Shown here piece after piece: positions 17,674 to 28,114 of a DNA stretch of 64,000 nucleotides. The DNA is from Zhongshania aliphaticivorans (GTDB taxonomy: Bacteria; Pseudomonadota; Gammaproteobacteria; Pseudomonadales; Spongiibacteraceae), in contig NZ_CACSIK010000001.1 in assembly GCF_902705875.1 (NCBI RefSeq), forward strand, positions 543,558 to 607,557, given 5' to 3'. The first letter of the stretch is position 1. Every line of letters begins with the position of its first letter. A program made the position numbers and the translations under genes. The notes under the pieces were generated by a model. It saw nothing but the letters and a program-made list of their open reading frames with translations, searched no databases and was not told where the DNA came from.

Positions 17674-19128
17674 TTATACGCTGCCGGGAGCGGCTTGCTG
17701 GTGCCAGTCGCTGCGTTGTTGATATTGATGGGCAGCGGCGAGCAGAGTGGATTCATCAAAATCGCGGCCAATTAATTGCAAACCAATGGGCTTACCGTTG
17801 GTGAAACCCGCGGGCAGCGAGATGGCCGGTAGGCCTGCCAAATTGACGGCTATGGTGTAAATATCTTCAAGATACATGGTGACGGGGTCACTGACTTTTT
17901 CGCCTAAACCAAACGCGGGGTTTGGGGTGGTGGGGCCGGCAATGATATCGACGGATTTAAAAGCCTCGTCAAAATCTTGTTTAATAAGTCGACGAATCTG
18001 TTGGGCCTTGCGGTAGTAGGCATCATAGAAGCCGGAAGACAGAGCGTAGGTACCTATTAAGATTCGACGTTTCACTTCGCTACCAAAACCTTCAGCGCGG
18101 GTTCGGGTGTAGAGATCGTCTAAATCTTTGGGGTTTTCACAGCGGTACCCATAACGTACCCCGTCAAAGCGGGATAAATTAGTAGAGGCTTCTGCGGGCG
18201 CGATAATGTAATAACAAGGCACAGCTAAATGAGTGTGGGGCAGGCTGATTGATTTAATTTCTGCGCCCATTTTTTTGTATTCATTCAGTGATGCTTCGAT
18301 GGCGGCAGCTATTTCTGGGTCTAGGCCCTCGCTAAAGTACTCTTTGGGTACGCCAATTTTTAGTCCGTTTAAATCTTTGTTGAGGTCAGTGACATAGTTG
18401 GGAACAGCAATATCCATGCTGGTGCTGTCGCGGTGATCAAAGCCCGCCATTGCCTGTAGTAATAATGCATTATCTTCGGCGGTTTTAGCCATGGGCCCGC
18501 CTTGATCTAAACTGGAGGCGAAGGCGATCATGCCGTAGCGGGATACTCGTCCGTAGGTGGGTTTTAAACCGGTTAAGCCACACAGCGCAGCGGGTTGTCT
18601 AATGGAGCCGCCGGTGTCGGTGCCGGTAGCGGCTGGTGCGAGTCCTGCGGCTATTGCTGCGGCCGAGCCACCTGATGAGCCACCGGGGACGCAGTCGGTA
18701 TTCCATGGATTACGCACTGCACCGTAAAAACTGGTTTCGTTTGATGAGCCCATGGCGAATTCATCGAGATTGGTTTTGCCTAGCGTCACTACACCCGCGT
18801 CAGCGAGCCGATTTACGACTGTGGCACTGTAGGGTGCAATGAAATTATCTAGCATCTTTGAGGCGCAGCTGGTGCGAACACCTTCTGTGCAAAAAATATC
18901 TTTGTGTGCAATGGGGACGCCACAAAGCGCGCCGCCAGCGCCATTTTGGCGTGCTGCATCTGCTGCGCGAGCTTGGCTTAGTGCTTCTTCGGCAGTCACC
19001 GTGATAAAGCTATTGTAGTTTTCATCGCGTTTAGCAATGGCGTCGAGGTAGTGTTGGGTGATTTCTTCACTGGAGAATGTTTTAGCTTCCAGTCCGCGAA
19101 GAATATCGGCAACCGTGTGATTGGGCAT
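17674..19128 (-). CDS. gatA: Asp-tRNA(Asn)/Glu-tRNA(Gln) amidotransferase subunit A
   Basis: GatA is the amidase that releases ammonia from glutamine for GatB. The amidase-signature triad is visible as Lys76 (VPIAHKDIF), Ser151 ([12 protein letters not shown]) and the nucleophile Ser175 ([13 protein letters not shown]). The 484-residue length is normal. It lies between gatC and gatB. Whether it serves Asn or Gln tRNA depends on which synthetases the genome has, which cannot be seen here. Confidence 0.97.
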   Translation of the reverse strand: MPNHTVADILRGLEAKTFSSEEITQHYLDAIAKRDENYNSFITVTAEEALSQARAADAARQNGAGGALCGVPIAHKDIFCTEGVRTSCASKMLDNFIAPYSATVVNRLADAGVVTLGKTNLDEFAMGSSNETSFYGAVRNPWNTDCVPGGSSGGSAAAIAAGLAPAATGTDTGGSIRQPAALCGLTGLKPTYGRVSRYGMIAFASSLDQGGPMAKTAEDNALLLQAMAGFDHRDSTSMDIAVPNYVTDLNKDLNGLKIGVPKEYFSEGLDPEIAAAIEASLNEYKKMGAEIKSISLPHTHLAVPCYYIIAPAEASTNLSRFDGVRYGYRCENPKDLDDLYTRTRAEGFGSEVKRRILIGTYALSSGFYDAYYRKAQQIRRLIKQDFDEAFKSVDIIAGPTTPNPAFGLGEKVSDPVTMYLEDIYTIAVNLAGLPAISLPAGFTNGKPIGLQLIGRDFDESTLLAAAHQYQQRSDWHQQAAPGSV

Positions 19129-19201
19129 AATTAAGAATACTCGTTATGTCTGCTGGTTTTTGTCGGCGAAGGTGTTGCGCCGTTGCAATATGTCGCAGTC
19201 T

Positions 19202-19489
19202 TTAGTCAATGACCTGAGGGACTAGATACAAACCATCGGCGGTTTGAGGTGCAATTTTTTGGAAATGCTCGCGCTGGTCGTTTTCACTAACTTGGTCGGC
19301 GCGCAAACGCTGAACAGCATCGTGTGGGTTTGCCATGGGCACAACGCTTGTCGTGTCTACGGCCTGCATGGCATCAACCATATTAAGAATATCGCCAATC
19401 CGTTGACTAAGCTCTTCAGTCTCTGTAGCTGCAATATTGATTCGTGCTAATCGTGCTAATTTAGCAATGTCGTTTTGGTCTAAGCTCAT
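19202..19489 (-). CDS. gatC: Asp-tRNA(Asn)/Glu-tRNA(Gln) amidotransferase subunit C
   Basis: The 95-residue protein wraps around GatA and stabilises the amidotransferase. It has the typical MSLDQNDIAKLARLARINI start and the proline-containing VDTTSVVPMANPHDAVQRLRAD stretch. It is the first gene of gatCAB on the minus strand, 73 bases before gatA, and diverges from mreB across a 255-base intergenic region. Confidence 0.95.
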   Translation of the reverse strand: MSLDQNDIAKLARLARINIAATETEELSQRIGDILNMVDAMQAVDTTSVVPMANPHDAVQRLRADQVSENDQREHFQKIAPQTADGLYLVPQVID

Positions 19490-19660
19490 GCCCTACCTTT
19501 TAAATTTAAGTCTTAGCAGTGGTGAATTTCCGTTGAAAAAATTGAAGAGTACGACGGAATTACTGTAAGGTTGCCAGTAAACCGCTAAACTTATCATATT
19601 TGCGCCTTGCCCTAAATCCCTGCCGTTGATAGAGTGGCAAAGTTTTTAAATTAGGGCCTT

Positions 19661-19684
19661 GCGATATTGCCGGGCGGCAATCGC
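19661..19684 (+). promoter_or_regulatory. Hairpin in the mreB leader; divergent gatC/mreB intergenic region
   Basis: GCGAT/ATCGC and TGCC/GGCA form a 9-bp stem with a 2-base bulge about 60 bases upstream of mreB. Further up, TTGCCA (19571-19576) is spaced 17 bases from TCATAT (19594-19599), a possible but weak sigma70 promoter for mreB. The rest of 19490-19744 shows nothing else I can name. Confidence 0.3.
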
Positions 19685-19735
19685 TCCCGGTCCAATCAGC
19701 CTGGTCCCTGCCCAAATCGGGGCTGCATAAGGTGA

Positions 19736-20782
<1,047 letters not shown>

Positions 20783-20801
20783 TAATGATTCGCCCCGCTG
20801 A

Positions 20802-20818
20802 GGGAGGAGGCAGCAATT
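20802..20818 (+). promoter_or_regulatory. Strong ribosome binding site ahead of an ATT start (mreC)
   Basis: GGGAGGAGG (20802-20810) lies five bases before ATT 20816-20818. The frame upstream has only a CTG (20798), which lies inside or before this site, and no ATG, GTG or TTG back to the in-frame TGA at 20786. An 11-codon ORF (ATG 20785 to TAA 20818-20820) ends on the ATT codon and could deliver terminating ribosomes to it. Confidence 0.75.
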
Positions 20819-21649
20819 AAACCGGTATTTGCCAATGAGTCGTCGGTTGGTGGCAGACTGCTACTCTTAGGTGGTGCTGCCTTAGTGTTGATTTTGATTG
20901 GTCAGCGCTTGGAGTTTATGGCGCCATTGCGTAGCCAGCTATCTGTTGTTGCGACTCCATTTTACTGGGTTGTGGATATCCCTTCGCGTGTCGTAGATCA
21001 ATTTCGCGACTCCTTAAGTAGCCGCAGTGAGTTAATGGCTGACAATGAGCGCCTGCGATCCGAATCACTTATTTTAAACGCGAAACTTCAAAAATATATT
21101 GAATTACGTGCCGAGAACGTACGCCTTCGGCAATTGATGAATTCTGCTGAACGGGTAAATGACACCGTGGTGGTGGCTGAAGTTGTGGCGGTGGCGTCTG
21201 ATCCAAATCGACATCAGTTGGTGGTCGACAAAGGGAGTCGCGATGGCGCTTTTGTTGGACAACCGGTGATTGATGCCAACGGTTTGCTTGGGCAAATCAC
21301 GGATGTTGGTGTGTTACAGAGCCGAGTATTATTGGTTACTGATAGTGCACATGCCTTACCTGTTCGCGTAAGTCGTAATGGTTTACGTGCCATTGCTGAA
21401 GGGACAGGGATGATTGATGAATTAGCCTTGACCCATGTCGCTGCCACCACCGATATTCAAGTTGGTGATTTACTCGTGAGCTCTGGGCTCGGTGGTCGAT
21501 TTCCCAGTGGCTATCCGGTGGGGGAGGTAGTTGATGTGTCAATCGATCCTGGAAAATCATTTGCTGTGGTTCGTGCTCGCCCTATGGCTCAGCTTGATCG
21601 CAGCCGAAATGTCTTACTGGTTTTCAGTGAGCAGAAGATTGAGGAATAG
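20816..21649 (+). CDS. mreC: Rod shape-determining protein MreC, apparent ATT start
   Basis: MreC is a periplasmic bitopic protein linking MreB to PBP2/RodA. From the ATT the product is 277 residues: a short K-P-V-F N-terminus, one transmembrane helix (LLLLGGAALVLILIG), a coiled coil (about 65-100, NERLRSESLILNAKLQKYIEL) and the paired beta domains (VDKGSRDGAFVGQPVID, VGDLLVSSGLGGRFPSGYPVG). The next possible start, GTG 20885, would delete the cytoplasmic tip and half of the membrane helix and has no ribosome site. The N-terminus from ATT aligns with Pseudomonas MreC as I remember it, so the ATT start is preferred. Confidence 0.9.
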   Translation: MKPVFANESSVGGRLLLLGGAALVLILIGQRLEFMAPLRSQLSVVATPFYWVVDIPSRVVDQFRDSLSSRSELMADNERLRSESLILNAKLQKYIELRAENVRLRQLMNSAERVNDTVVVAEVVAVASDPNRHQLVVDKGSRDGAFVGQPVIDANGLLGQITDVGVLQSRVLLVTDSAHALPVRVSRNGLRAIAEGTGMIDELALTHVAATTDIQVGDLLVSSGLGGRFPSGYPVGEVVDVSIDPGKSFAVVRARPMAQLDRSRNVLLVFSEQKIEE

Positions 21650-21652
21650 TAC

Positions 21653-22138
21653 ATGGACTCACATGCGCACGGCTTGTGGTTCATTGCGGTCACTATTTTT
21701 ATTGCCTTCCTTCTCAGTATTTCCCCCCTTAGCCCAGATCTAGCGTGGGCGAGACCCGACTGGGTTTTACTTATTTTAATGTATTGGCTGCTAGCCCTTC
21801 CAGAGCGGGTCGGTGTTTTTATTTGTTGGTTGAGCGGCATTGTTCTGGATATTTTGCAGGGCGTGGTCATCGGGCAGAATGCCTTTGCTTTTGCCGTTAT
21901 CGCTTACATTATTCAAGTGTCTTATCAGCGTTTGCGAATGTTTAGTCTTCGCAAGCAAGCTTCCTTTGTATTTTTGCTCGAGTTGTTTCATATTTTGGTT
22001 GAGCAGTGGGCGCAGAATATTAATGGGGTGGCTCAGACGCATTGGCTGGTATTCCTTCCTGCGTTGACGACAGCTGCGTTTTGGTTTGTTGTGCGACCAG
22101 TTGTGGCCTGGTTTCAGCGCGTTTTAGTGGTATTTTAG
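21653..22138 (+). CDS. mreD: Rod shape-determining protein MreD
   Basis: The 161-residue inner-membrane protein has about five hydrophobic helices, including LWFIAVTIFIAFLLSISPL and the conserved WVLLILMYWLLALPERVG and GIVLDILQGVVIGQNAFAFA. MreD is part of the elongasome and stabilises MreC. The ATG is three bases after the mreC stop. Confidence 0.94.
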   Translation: MDSHAHGLWFIAVTIFIAFLLSISPLSPDLAWARPDWVLLILMYWLLALPERVGVFICWLSGIVLDILQGVVIGQNAFAFAVIAYIIQVSYQRLRMFSLRKQASFVFLLELFHILVEQWAQNINGVAQTHWLVFLPALTTAAFWFVVRPVVAWFQRVLVVF

Positions 22139-22140
22139 CT

Positions 22141-22725
22141 GTGTATCAAAAAGCTGCTCTTATCTTGGCTTCAGCTTCGCCGCGACGAGCGGAATTACTT
22201 GCGCAAATTGGCGTAAGCTTTCAAGTTGTGCCTGCTAATATTGATGAGACACCGGCTAATGGTGAGCAGCCTAATGCCTATGTAAAACGAATGGCCATGG
22301 AGAAAGTGGCGGCGGTGGCTAAATTGTATGCCGACAGAGTGGTGTTGGCGGCAGACACCTCAGTCATTGTCGATGGCGAGATCTGGGGCAAGCCCTTGAA
22401 TCGCCAGCATGCTAAGGTAATGCTCAATGGCCTGAGCGGTCGTCAACATCAGGTGGTGACTGCGATTGCGGTGCATTATGACGGCAACGTTGAGTTAGCT
22501 GTTAGTGAGACAGAGGTGTTGTTTGCTGTATTAACGGACCAGCAGATTGACCGATATGTGGCGACGGGTGAGGCAGATGATAAGGCGGGAGCGTATGGCA
22601 TTCAAGGTGCTGCTGGGTGCTTTGTAGAGCGTCTGAATGGCAGCTATTTTGGTGTTATGGGTTTACCTTTATATGAGACAGCAGTTTTGCTGGGCAAAAC
22701 TGGAATGACTGTAGGGCCCAGATAA
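22141..22725 (+). CDS. maf: Maf-like nucleotide pyrophosphatase (YhdE type)
   Basis: Maf/HAM1-like enzymes hydrolyse non-canonical or excess NTPs. YhdE at the mre locus prefers dTTP and UTP. The 194-residue protein has the substrate motif LILASASPRRAELL (7-20) and the catalytic LAADTSVIVDGEIWGKP stretch. The frame stays open upstream into mreD, but GTG 22141 just after the mreD stop gives the family N-terminus. Its stop overlaps the rng ATG as TAATG. Confidence 0.93.
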   Translation: MYQKAALILASASPRRAELLAQIGVSFQVVPANIDETPANGEQPNAYVKRMAMEKVAAVAKLYADRVVLAADTSVIVDGEIWGKPLNRQHAKVMLNGLSGRQHQVVTAIAVHYDGNVELAVSETEVLFAVLTDQQIDRYVATGEADDKAGAYGIQGAAGCFVERLNGSYFGVMGLPLYETAVLLGKTGMTVGPR

Positions 22726-24188
22726 TGAGTGAAGAGATACTAATCAATGTGACGCCGGTAGAGACCCGGGTTGCGGTTGTCGAAAACGGGGTGCTGCAAG
22801 AGGTTTATATTGAGCGCAGTCGCTCTCGGGGCATTGTCGGTAATATTTATCAGGGTAAAGTGGTCCGAGTTTTGCCTGGGATGCAGGCAGCGTTTGTCGA
22901 TATCGGCTTGGAGCGCACCAGCTTTATTCACGCATCCGATATTGCTTGTTTAGATAGTGAAGGGGCGGAACACGCCGATATTCGCACAAAAATTCGTGAG
23001 GGGCAGCTTTTAACAGTTCAAGTTACCAAGGACCCAATGGGCACCAAAGGCGCTCGCTTAACAACACGATTATCCGTGTCTTCTCGATATTTGGTGTATA
23101 TGCCAGGTGCGGCGCATATCGGGGTTTCTCATCGTATTGATGACGAAGAGGAGCGACAGCGCCTACGTGACGTTTTGGAAGTTACTGTGCGTGAAGAAGA
23201 TGAAGATTTATGTGATGGCTATATTTTACGTACAGCAGCAGAGGGTGTTGGTGAAGATGAGTTGCGCGCCGATGTTAAATTTTTAAAGCGGTTATGGGCG
23301 GCAGTAGAGCGACGCATGAAACGTGATACCGCCCCGAGTGTTATTTACGAGGATTTACCGCTTTTTATGCGGACAATGCGGGATTTGGTGCGACCGGGTT
23401 TGGAAAAAATTCGCATAGACTCGCGTGAAAGTTTTCAGCGTGTGGGTCAGTTTGCTGAAGATTATTTACCTGAAATTGCCTCCCAGCTTGAATATTACCC
23501 CGGTGAACGACCGATATTTGATTTGTATGGCGTGGAAGATGAAATTCAGAAAGCCTTGGGGCGTAAGGTTGAGCTTAAGTCTGGTGGGTATCTGATAATT
23601 GATCAAACCGAGGCAATGAGTACCATCGATATTAATACCGGTGCTTTTGTTGGTCATCGAAACCTAGAAGAAACGATTTTTAAAACTAACCTTGAAGCGG
23701 CGGCAGCACTTGCTCGCCAACTCCGGTTGAGGAATTTAGGCGGTATTATTATTATCGATTTTATCGATATGAAAGATCCCGAACATCGTCGTCAAGTGTT
23801 AAGAGCACTAGAGCGTGCGATGGAAAAAGACTATGCAAAAACCTCGATTACCGGTGTTTCTGAGTTGGGTTTAGTGGAGATGACTCGCAAGCGGACTCGT
23901 GAAAGCTTAGAGCACGTACTTTGTGAAACTTGTCACTATTGTCATGGGCGTGGCTCGTTAAAATCGCCTGAAACTGTATGTTATGAAGTCTTTAGAGAGA
24001 TTTTGCGGGAATCGAGGGCTTACGAAAGCAAGCGTTTGTTGGTTTTGGCATCTCAAGAGGTTGTTGATAGCTTACTTGATGAGGAGTCGGCAAATGTTGC
24101 TGATTTAGAAGAATTTATTGGTGCGAGTATCCGTTTTCAAGTGGAGGCGGTATACACGCAGGAGCAATTTGATGTTGTACTACTTTAG
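22725..24188 (+). CDS. rng: Ribonuclease G
   Basis: RNase G cuts single-stranded AU-rich RNA and matures the 16S rRNA 5' end. The 487-residue protein lacks the long RNase E scaffold tail. It has an embedded S1 domain (about 37-125, GNIYQGKVVRVLPGMQAAFVD), the catalytic Asp motifs STIDINTGAFVG and IIIDFIDM, and the Zn-link CETCHYC near 405. It is translationally coupled to maf. Confidence 0.97.
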   Translation: MSEEILINVTPVETRVAVVENGVLQEVYIERSRSRGIVGNIYQGKVVRVLPGMQAAFVDIGLERTSFIHASDIACLDSEGAEHADIRTKIREGQLLTVQVTKDPMGTKGARLTTRLSVSSRYLVYMPGAAHIGVSHRIDDEEERQRLRDVLEVTVREEDEDLCDGYILRTAAEGVGEDELRADVKFLKRLWAAVERRMKRDTAPSVIYEDLPLFMRTMRDLVRPGLEKIRIDSRESFQRVGQFAEDYLPEIASQLEYYPGERPIFDLYGVEDEIQKALGRKVELKSGGYLIIDQTEAMSTIDINTGAFVGHRNLEETIFKTNLEAAAALARQLRLRNLGGIIIIDFIDMKDPEHRRQVLRALERAMEKDYAKTSITGVSELGLVEMTRKRTRESLEHVLCETCHYCHGRGSLKSPETVCYEVFREILRESRAYESKRLLVLASQEVVDSLLDEESANVADLEEFIGASIRFQVEAVYTQEQFDVVLL

Positions 24189-24220
24189 TCATGGTTGCCG
24201 GTGATGATGGGTGACGATTG

Positions 24221-27200
24221 ATGCTCGTGCGAGCAAGTCGCAAGTTATACGCTTTACTTTGGGGGGCAGCCTTGGTGCTCCTTGTCGTGTTGGCGCTTTA
24301 TGCGAGCTTAGGGCGTCAATATATTGGCTTAGTAGACCGTTATCAGCAGGATATTTTTCACTATATTGAAGGCTTAACTGGGGTCAGTATGCAGGCCTCA
24401 AGTGTGCGAGGTAGCTGGTCTGGCCTCTCTCCAGTAATTGAAATCAGTGATTTTAATCTTGGCAGCGAAGCTGCTGTTCACCTTGATAATGCACGTATAG
24501 AAATCGATGTCTTAGCGTCAATTCTGACGGGTACACCTAAGGTTCGCCAAATCCAAGCGGGCAGTTTACGCATAGAGCTTGAACAAACTTCTGAAGGGCA
24601 ATGGCAGATACCAGGCATAGTAACCACTGACACTCGTGGTGGTAGCCCCGATATGCTTATAGATTTGGTGCTGGGAGTCCGCCGGGCCGCTCTAGACTTG
24701 TTTGTTGTTAAGCTGGGCTATTCAAACGGCGATGTGAAGCATATTAGTAGCCGTGATTTCTCACTACGCAGCGACGATAAATTCCGGCGGATTTATGCGC
24801 AGCTAAATACTGATAGCGACGGTGATATTCAGATGTTGCTTGAAGCTTATGGCGATCCTCGCAACCTTGAAAAATTTAGCGGCAATGCATATATGGTGAT
24901 AGATGGCAGTCGCTTATCGGCAATAGCCCCTATTTTTCAACAAAGCGCGCCATTATTTGATAGTGAGGTCAGTGGCGAACTCTGGATGAGTTGGCGACGT
25001 GGGCAGCGGGTGAGTATGAGCGGTGTCTTAAATGCACCTGAGTTAGCTGTTGGCGTACTGTGGGGGGCTGATGATGCTCTACTAAGAGACGTTAATATGC
25101 GTTTTGCAGGCAGTCATCGTGATGGTTTCTGGCGTATTAGCTTTACTGAGTTTGACGCCAAGTGGCGAGATCGCGGCATTGATCTATCAGGTATATCAGT
25201 TCGCCACCCAGAAGACACATTATGGCGTTTTACTTTGCCGCAGCTCGAAGTGGGGGCAACAAATGCACTGCTGACAGAAAGCGATATTTTGCCGGAATAT
25301 TCACAAGGTGTATTGAGTGACTTGGCACCGGAAGGTTTGCTCAAACACATACAGTTTGACTTATATACCAGTGGTTCTCGTGTTGAAAGCTTCGCACTTA
25401 GAGCAGAGGCAGCAGATTTAAGTGTTAAGCCGTGGCAGGGTGCGCCGGGCGCCCAAGGTTTGACAGGCTATCTCGAGATTGGCCCTCAGCAAGGTTTGCT
25501 GATGGTTGATTCCCAGGCGCTTTCACTTTCTTTTCCACACTTATATGACGATGCTTTTAAGCTAGAGGATGTAAAGGCTGAATTACGTTGGGATTATGAT
25601 GACCAGCGTTTACGTTTGCATAGCGGTCTGATTAAGGCAATAAATAATGACAAGCGATTATCTGCGCTACTTCGTTTAGACCTACCGCTTCATAAAGAGG
25701 TTGAGCCGGGCCCGACAATGACGCTAATGGTTGGGGCAAAAGGTATTGATGCTAGCCAATATAATACTTACACCCCCAATATTTTAAGTGATAGCCTACA
25801 AGAATGGCTCGCCTCTAGTATTCAAGGTGGTACGGTTAACACTGCGGGATTTATTTTTCACGGTTCGCTGTTGGCGAAGTCTGAGTACTCTCCGTCGATA
25901 CAGTTAGCGTTAGACCTGTCAGATGTTGAGCTGCGCTTTCTTCAGGACTGGCCTGCAATAAAAGCGCAGCAGGCGCAGCTTGTCATTGATAATGCAGAAA
26001 TAACAGCCGCATCTCGTTCAGCGACGTTAAATGATATGGCCTTAAATCCGTTATCTGTACATGTTACGCCATCTGCTGAGGGTTATTCGGTTCTTGATGT
26101 TGCCGCAGCGGCCACACCCAACTTTAAGCAAATCAAAAGCTTGTTGCTCGATACCCCTTTACATTCTTATATCGGTAATACTTTTGATTCGTGGACAGGG
26201 GAGGGGAATGCAAATGTCGACGTAGGGATTCATTTGCCGTTGGCAAATGGCTATGAGCCTAATATTCGGGTTGATTCCGATATTGATTTTTCGGTTTTGG
26301 GTCTACCAGATTATCGTTTAACGCTAAGCGCTGCCAAAGGGCATTTGCATTATGAAACTGAAGAGGGTCTTAGTAGTTCTAATTTGAATGCGACAGTCTT
26401 TGAGAAACCATTGACGGCAATGATTAGTCAGGTTGGAAAACAAATTGATGTGGATGTTGCCACAACGGTTACTGCTTCAGATATTGGTCAGTGGTTAAAT
26501 ACACCGGTCTTGCAGTTTTTTAAGGGCAGTACTGGTATTAAAATGCGAGTACAGGCAGGTGGTGAAAAGTCTGGTCTCACTATTTCATCAGACTTAAAGG
26601 GCGTAGAAATAGCTCTACCGCAGCCTTTTTATAAGTCTCCTAGTTTGTCTCAGCAACTCGCAATTTGGCTGCCGTTTGACGGTGACGGTATCTTAGGGCT
26701 TGCGCTTGAAGATCAGCTAAATCTCCAGCTAGGATTAAATGATAGCGGGGTATATGGCGCCAATCTATATCTGGGCAGTAGTGAAGAAAATACTGCGATG
26801 CTACGTCCCCTGATTGGTCAATTTAATGTTGCGGGCAGTATTGAGTTTGCGAGTTTTAGTCAGTGGCAGAATATTGCAGATCAGTACTTGTCGTCATTGC
26901 AACCTAGTGGCGGTGCGTCGATGGTGCTCGCTGTTAATGGTTTGGATATTGATGAAGTTTATATTTTTGATCACCTTTTAGAAAATGTTCGACTGGCGGT
27001 GTCCGAAAATTATGATTTCTGGCAAGTTCGGGTGGCCAGTCAACAATTATCAGGTGAGTTAGCGTTTCCTCGTAATAGCTCATCTACAGTTGCTACGGTA
27101 ATTCTGGAAAAATTAGCCTTACCGTCATTTGATGATCAATCTACTTCGTCGAGCGCTGATCTTGATCCTATGCGCTTGATGGATGTCAATGTCGATATTG

Positions 27201-28078
27201 ATCAGCTGTCGGTGGGAGGAGAGGCGTGGGGGCGAGTCGGTTTTGATTTGCGAATAGATGAGCGCGGTGCGCACTTTAATGCTCTTCGTGGCCAGCTTAG
27301 AGGCATAGATTTAGCTCGTGAGGCAGGAGCTAGTAGCCTACATTGGCTTAAAGACGAAGCCGGAAACCAGACTTCGTGGCTACAGGGCTTATTTGGTGTG
27401 GGGGATCTTGGCCCGGTATTGGAAGGTTTTGGTTATTCGAAAGTTATGGAAACTAAGCGTGGCAATTACAATGTGGATATACATTGGCCTGGTGCACCGA
27501 CACAGTGGAAATTGTTACAGAGTGAGGGTGAGTTCAGTTTTAGTTTTGAAAATGGTCGTTTTTTAAAAAGTTCAGATGCAGCTAGCGGTGCCTTGCGGGT
27601 GTTCAGTATTTTTAATATGGCAAATATAGTTCGCCGTTTAAAATTTGATTTTCGTGATGTGTTCAGTAAAGGTATTTATTTTGATTCCATGCGTGGCAGC
27701 CTCAGTTTGAGCGAAGGCATAGTGGAGTTGAAAGAACCTTTAGATATCAAAGGCCCGTCCAGTGGTTTTCAGATGACAGGTACCATCGATTTAAATACCG
27801 ATATCCCTGATCTTCGCTTGGTTGCAACATTACCTGTTGGTAGTAACCTTCCTTGGGTTGCGGCGTTGGTGGGTGGTTTGCCAGCAGCGGCAGGAGCCTA
27901 TGTAGTGACGAAAGTTTTTGAAGAGCAAGTTAATAGCTTTTCCAGTGCTGTTTACGATATATCTGGTACTGTGCAGCAACCGGAGCTGACATTTAAAAAT
28001 ATCTTTGACGTTGGTTCTGGTGATGTCAGTAAGGCGAAAGAGAAGACGAAAGATAAGTCGAGTGAGGTACCGAAATAA
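24221..28078 (+). CDS. yhdP: YhdP-like AsmA-family phospholipid transport protein
   Basis: The 1285-residue protein has one N-terminal membrane helix (LLWGAALVLLVVLALYASLG) and then a very long beta-rich periplasmic region, with the C-terminal DUF3971/AsmA-like domain (about 900-1260). YhdP, with TamB and YdbH, is thought to bridge the two membranes and carry phospholipid to the outer membrane. Length and place after rng match the E. coli mre locus. ATG 24221 is chosen over the TTG directly before it. The tail is rich in Lys/Glu. Confidence 0.93.
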   Translation: MLVRASRKLYALLWGAALVLLVVLALYASLGRQYIGLVDRYQQDIFHYIEGLTGVSMQASSVRGSWSGLSPVIEISDFNLGSEAAVHLDNARIEIDVLASILTGTPKVRQIQAGSLRIELEQTSEGQWQIPGIVTTDTRGGSPDMLIDLVLGVRRAALDLFVVKLGYSNGDVKHISSRDFSLRSDDKFRRIYAQLNTDSDGDIQMLLEAYGDPRNLEKFSGNAYMVIDGSRLSAIAPIFQQSAPLFDSEVSGELWMSWRRGQRVSMSGVLNAPELAVGVLWGADDALLRDVNMRFAGSHRDGFWRISFTEFDAKWRDRGIDLSGISVRHPEDTLWRFTLPQLEVGATNALLTESDILPEYSQGVLSDLAPEGLLKHIQFDLYTSGSRVESFALRAEAADLSVKPWQGAPGAQGLTGYLEIGPQQGLLMVDSQALSLSFPHLYDDAFKLEDVKAELRWDYDDQRLRLHSGLIKAINNDKRLSALLRLDLPLHKEVEPGPTMTLMVGAKGIDASQYNTYTPNILSDSLQEWLASSIQGGTVNTAGFIFHGSLLAKSEYSPSIQLALDLSDVELRFLQDWPAIKAQQAQLVIDNAEITAASRSATLNDMALNPLSVHVTPSAEGYSVLDVAAAATPNFKQIKSLLLDTPLHSYIGNTFDSWTGEGNANVDVGIHLPLANGYEPNIRVDSDIDFSVLGLPDYRLTLSAAKGHLHYETEEGLSSSNLNATVFEKPLTAMISQVGKQIDVDVATTVTASDIGQWLNTPVLQFFKGSTGIKMRVQAGGEKSGLTISSDLKGVEIALPQPFYKSPSLSQQLAIWLPFDGDGILGLALEDQLNLQLGLNDSGVYGANLYLGSSEENTAMLRPLIGQFNVAGSIEFASFSQWQNIADQYLSSLQPSGGASMVLAVNGLDIDEVYIFDHLLENVRLAVSENYDFWQVRVASQQLSGELAFPRNSSSTVATVILEKLALPSFDDQSTSSSADLDPMRLMDVNVDIDQLSVGGEAWGRVGFDLRIDERGAHFNALRGQLRGIDLAREAGASSLHWLKDEAGNQTSWLQGLFGVGDLGPVLEGFGYSKVMETKRGNYNVDIHWPGAPTQWKLLQSEGEFSFSFENGRFLKSSDAASGALRVFSIFNMANIVRRLKFDFRDVFSKGIYFDSMRGSLSLSEGIVELKEPLDIKGPSSGFQMTGTIDLNTDIPDLRLVATLPVGSNLPWVAALVGGLPAAAGAYVVTKVFEEQVNSFSSAVYDISGTVQQPELTFKNIFDVGSGDVSKAKEKTKDKSSEVPK

Positions 28079-28114
28079 TGTCGCAGAGTAATGATGATTT
28101 TCGAGTAAGTAGTG

